DNA from: Hyphomonadaceae bacterium
GTDB taxonomy: Bacteria; Pseudomonadota; Alphaproteobacteria; Caulobacterales; Hyphomonadaceae
Length of the DNA: 64,000 bases
Assembly (NCBI GenBank): GCA_024742355.1
Contig: JANSYM010000001.1
Coordinates: 186,001 to 250,000, forward strand
Direction of reading: 5' to 3'
In this document: positions 62,093 to 64,000 of the stretch, one piece after another
Numbering within the stretch: position 1 is the stretch's first letter
Layout of the letters: every line of letters begins with the position of its first letter
The notes under the pieces: generated by a model
Told to the model about the DNA's origin: nothing
What the model saw: the letters and a program-made list of their open reading frames with translations, nothing else
Database searches by the model: none
Translations under genes and position numbers: made by a program

Positions 62093-62123
62093 TTGACCTA
62101 AACTTAGGTTCAGGAATTACACG
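62093..62123 (+). promoter_or_regulatory. SoxR box and promoter of the VOC gene
   Basis: An 18-bp dyad at 62097-62114 (CCTAAACTT/AGGTTCAGG) has seven of nine base pairs matching and resembles the SoxR box. It lies inside a 19-base spacer between TTGACC (62093-62098) and TACACG (62118-62123). The overlong 19-base spacer is the mark of MerR/SoxR-activated promoters. It drives the VOC gene, 35 bases downstream. Confidence 0.75.
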
Positions 62124-62157
62124 ATCAACTCCAAACAATCAAATGACGGAGTTTTCT

Positions 62158-62544
62158 ATGTCAAAAGCTATACTGGAACATATCAATATGACGGTCAGCG
62201 ACCCGGACAAAACGGCCGGCATGCTGAGCGATCTGTTCGGCTGGAAAGTCCGCTGGAGCGGCGACTCCATTCATGGCGGGCGTTCGGTTCATGTCGGCAA
62301 TGATGAAGATTATGTCGCCCTCTATAGTGTCGGCTCGCCGCGCCCGCTGAAAGAGAATGAGACCTATCGTCTGGCCGGCGCGGTCAATCATCTTGGCATC
62401 CTGGTTGACGATCTTGCTGCAGCTGAGAAACGCATTCTCGAATATGGAATCAAGACTCACAGCCATCAGACTTATGAGCCGGGCAGCCGGTTCTATTTCC
62501 ACGATCATGACGGCATCGAATATGAGGTGGTGAGCTATGCTTGA
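62158..62544 (+). CDS. VOC-family (glyoxalase-like) protein, probable SoxR target
   Basis: ATG 62158 has an ACGGAG ribosome site seven bases before it; the upstream ATG 62143 has none. The 128-residue product has the two-module VOC fold: ILEHINMTVSDPDKTAGMLSDLFGWKV and VNHLGILVDDLAAAEKRILEYG, with possible metal ligands His and Glu (HDGIEYEVVSY at the end). VOC proteins include glyoxalases, dioxygenases and resistance proteins. The SoxR promoter suggests a role against redox-active compounds or aldehydes (inference). Confidence 0.8.
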   Translation: MSKAILEHINMTVSDPDKTAGMLSDLFGWKVRWSGDSIHGGRSVHVGNDEDYVALYSVGSPRPLKENETYRLAGAVNHLGILVDDLAAAEKRILEYGIKTHSHQTYEPGSRFYFHDHDGIEYEVVSYA

Positions 62545-62681
62545 GGGCTTGATGCATGCCTATCTGGACGCATTCGGGCGGGGCTGGGCCCCGCGTGACG
62601 AATTGGCATATCCTGTGCACGAAACCCGACAGAAAGGTTCACGGTTAACAATTACCGGGGATGCAGGCATAGGATCGGGAC

Positions 62682-62816
62682 ATGCAACGCGACGAACTCG
62701 AACAAGGCGCAACCGCGAAGGGCGTGGCGGCCTCCAGCCTCAGACGCTGTAGCGGCTGTGCGGCGGTAACGCCAAAAATCGCGCCGTCAAATACCCGGGT
62801 GAACGTCCATGGCTGA
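62682..62816 (+). CDS. possible 44-residue small protein overlapping the sulfotransferase start
   Basis: ATG 62682 has AGGA seven bases upstream. The frame runs to TGA 62814-62816, overlapping the next ATG (62809) by eight bases, as expected for a translationally coupled leader. The product is basic with a CSGC pair near residues 23-26. I do not recognise it and it may not be real. It lies in a 264-base gap that otherwise shows nothing clear. Confidence 0.3.
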   Translation: MQRDELEQGATAKGVAASSLRRCSGCAAVTPKIAPSNTRVNVHG

Positions 62817-63753
62817 CAGATATCCGGACTTCATCATTGGCGGCGCGCCTAAATGCGGGACCACCTCGCTGCACTTCATCCTCGATCAGCATCCCGAGAT
62901 TGGATTGCCCGAGGATGAAATCCACTATTTCGATGCGGACGATCCGATCACCCACCCGGACTTCTTTTTCGAGAAGAAGGGCGAGCTGGTTCACTATGAT
63001 AACAGCCCGGACAATACCGACTTCCTGAAAGCCTATGCGGCGCGGTTTGAGCCGTTCCACGAGCAGTCCTTGATCGGCGAGGACTCGACCACCTACCTGT
63101 TTTCGCAAGTCGCCCCGCATCGCATCAAGGCGCTGCTGCCGGACGCGCGCCTGGTCTTCATGCTGCGCGATCCGGTGAAGCGCGCCTATTCGCAATATTG
63201 GCACCTGGTCAAAAGCGGCCGCGTGACCTGCCGGTTCGAACGCGCCGTGCATGAGCAGCGCTCCCTGGTGCTCGGGTCAACCTATGCGCCGCACCTCAAG
63301 ACCTATATCGACCTGTTCGGGGCTGACCGCGTCAAGGTCGTCCTGTTCGAGGATTTCATCGCCGACAACCAGGCCACGATCGACAGCGTGACGGACTTTC
63401 TTGGTACCGAACGGATGCAGGTTGATGCAAACGCTTCCTGGTTCAATCGAACCAAATACCCGACCAATCTGTCCGGCCAGTTGGCACTCAACCAAATTGG
63501 ACGTCACATCGTGAAATGGCGCTATGGCGATCATCTGGAAACGCGTGAGGGGCTGGCCACAAAGCTGCGCCAGAAAATCCACTATCAATGGTTCCATCGG
63601 ATCAACCCGATCTTCCTGAAAGCTGACCGTCCGCAGCCCATGAAAGAATCGACGCGAGTCTATCTTGCCGATCACCTCTCGCGTCGCAATCAGGGTCTGT
63701 CGGACCTGCTCAATCGCGATCTGTCCGAGCTCTGGAAAGACTTTACCGGATAG
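62809..63753 (+). CDS. sulfotransferase-domain protein
   Basis: The 314-residue product has the PAPS 5'-phosphosulfate loop GGAPKCGTTSLHF at residues 11-23 and the 3'-phosphate element LRDPVKRAYSQYWH near 119-132. EDSTTYLF lies between. It most resembles heparan/NDST-type or bacterial sulfotransferases that transfer sulfate to sugars or other hydroxyls. The acceptor is unknown. There is no signal peptide. It could modify a cell-surface molecule or a metabolite. Confidence 0.88.
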   Translation: MADRYPDFIIGGAPKCGTTSLHFILDQHPEIGLPEDEIHYFDADDPITHPDFFFEKKGELVHYDNSPDNTDFLKAYAARFEPFHEQSLIGEDSTTYLFSQVAPHRIKALLPDARLVFMLRDPVKRAYSQYWHLVKSGRVTCRFERAVHEQRSLVLGSTYAPHLKTYIDLFGADRVKVVLFEDFIADNQATIDSVTDFLGTERMQVDANASWFNRTKYPTNLSGQLALNQIGRHIVKWRYGDHLETREGLATKLRQKIHYQWFHRINPIFLKADRPQPMKESTRVYLADHLSRRNQGLSDLLNRDLSELWKDFTG

Positions 63754-63830
63754 CGCCCACGGCTTCGTGACTCGCCAAGCGCGAGAAGCACGTTAAGTTC
63801 GCCCTCAAACAGTTGAGGGTGAGACGAGAC

Positions 63831-64000
63831 ATGCTGAAACATTCCATTCTGGCCAGTACCTTGGCACTGGGCCTTTCCGCCTGTGTGAGCATCACGACAC
63901 AATCAGTCGAAGCGCCATCGGTCAAACCGGATATGCGGGCGCTGGCGACCGCGCCGGTGATTGAACCTGAGCCCATTCTCGGCCCAGGCGATCGCCAACC
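63831..64000 (+). CDS. lipoprotein, 3' truncated by the window end
   Basis: ATG 63831 opens a frame to the window end (56 full codons). The signal peptide ends in LGLSAC (Cys 18). The visible mature part is Pro- and Ala-rich with no known motif. Its full length and function are outside the window. Confidence 0.6.
   Translation, partial: MLKHSILASTLALGLSACVSITTQSVEAPSVKPDMRALATAPVIEPEPILGPGDRQ

Noticed and set aside
62537-62752. 71-codon frame overlapping the VOC gene end
   Set aside because: Arg-rich with no ribosome site or family pattern; looks like chance coding in GC-rich DNA.
1-64000. tRNA, rRNA, CRISPR, prophage or insertion sequences
   Set aside because: No cloverleaf, rRNA core, spaced repeat array or transposase motif was recognised by eye; a tRNAscan or CRISPR finder run would settle this.

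Overview
This window looks like chromosomal DNA of an alphaproteobacterium, most likely from the Caulobacterales/Hyphomonadales side (inference). The evidence is the moderately high GC content, a cpa/tad Flp-pilus locus ordered as in Caulobacter, a PleC-like PAS histidine kinase, an alpha-type lysC-ptsP-rodZ run, many outer-membrane lipoproteins, REP-type palindromes and candidate CtrA boxes. Genes are dense, with frequent ATGA or TGATG overlaps. I saw no rRNA, tRNA, CRISPR array, prophage or insertion sequence.

Layout. 1-1381: the tail of a TetR regulator, a small lipoprotein, then about 700 bp packed with palindromic repeats. 1382-3858: leftward genes for thioesterase, RidA, SDR, DUF423 and a second thioesterase. 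3957-6512: a coupled operon of a lipocalin-like protein, an APH-type kinase and a DUF6285-like protein, resembling hydroxyacyl-CoA kinase systems. 6552-8147: an XRE/2TM membrane regulator facing a four-helix membrane protein, with ordered operator-like repeats between them. 8358-11649: a Tat-exported PhoX-like lipoprotein, a DUF3299 lipoprotein and a dipeptide epimerase. 11730-15191: a complete MCE/Mla-type lipid transporter. 15188-20175: histidine kinase and pepN. 20355-22690: paired acyl-CoA dehydrogenases. 22796-25826: PilZ, TfoX-like, flavodoxin and three exported small proteins. 25887-34255: pckA, mnmC, a radical SAM protein, a glycosyltransferase, an SDR, galE and a thioesterase. 34446-45617: an exported methyltransferase-like lipoprotein, GST, rimM, ilvA, an M1 peptidase with DUF6702, a triple-FKBP lipoprotein, DUF924, ubiG and lysC. 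45643-48748: ptsP and a RodZ-like gene. 48798-60147: the Flp pilus locus (a pilus N-domain protein, two flp genes, cpaA to cpaF, tadB, tadC, tadD). 60249-64000: leucyl aminopeptidase, soxR with a convincing SoxR box in front of a VOC gene, a sulfotransferase and a truncated lipoprotein.

The most unusual signal is non-coding. A 127-128 bp element occurs twice in opposite orientation (1190-1317 and 8184-8310). Each copy has three hairpins at nearly fixed spacing. An extra long-range stem encloses the middle hairpin and is kept in both copies although much of the spacer sequence has diverged. Other notable points are four CGACAY repeats spaced one helical turn apart in front of the membrane-tethered XRE regulator, two near-identical Flp pilins with duplicated leaders but different codon usage, and an exact 138-codon tandem repeat in the FKBP lipoprotein.
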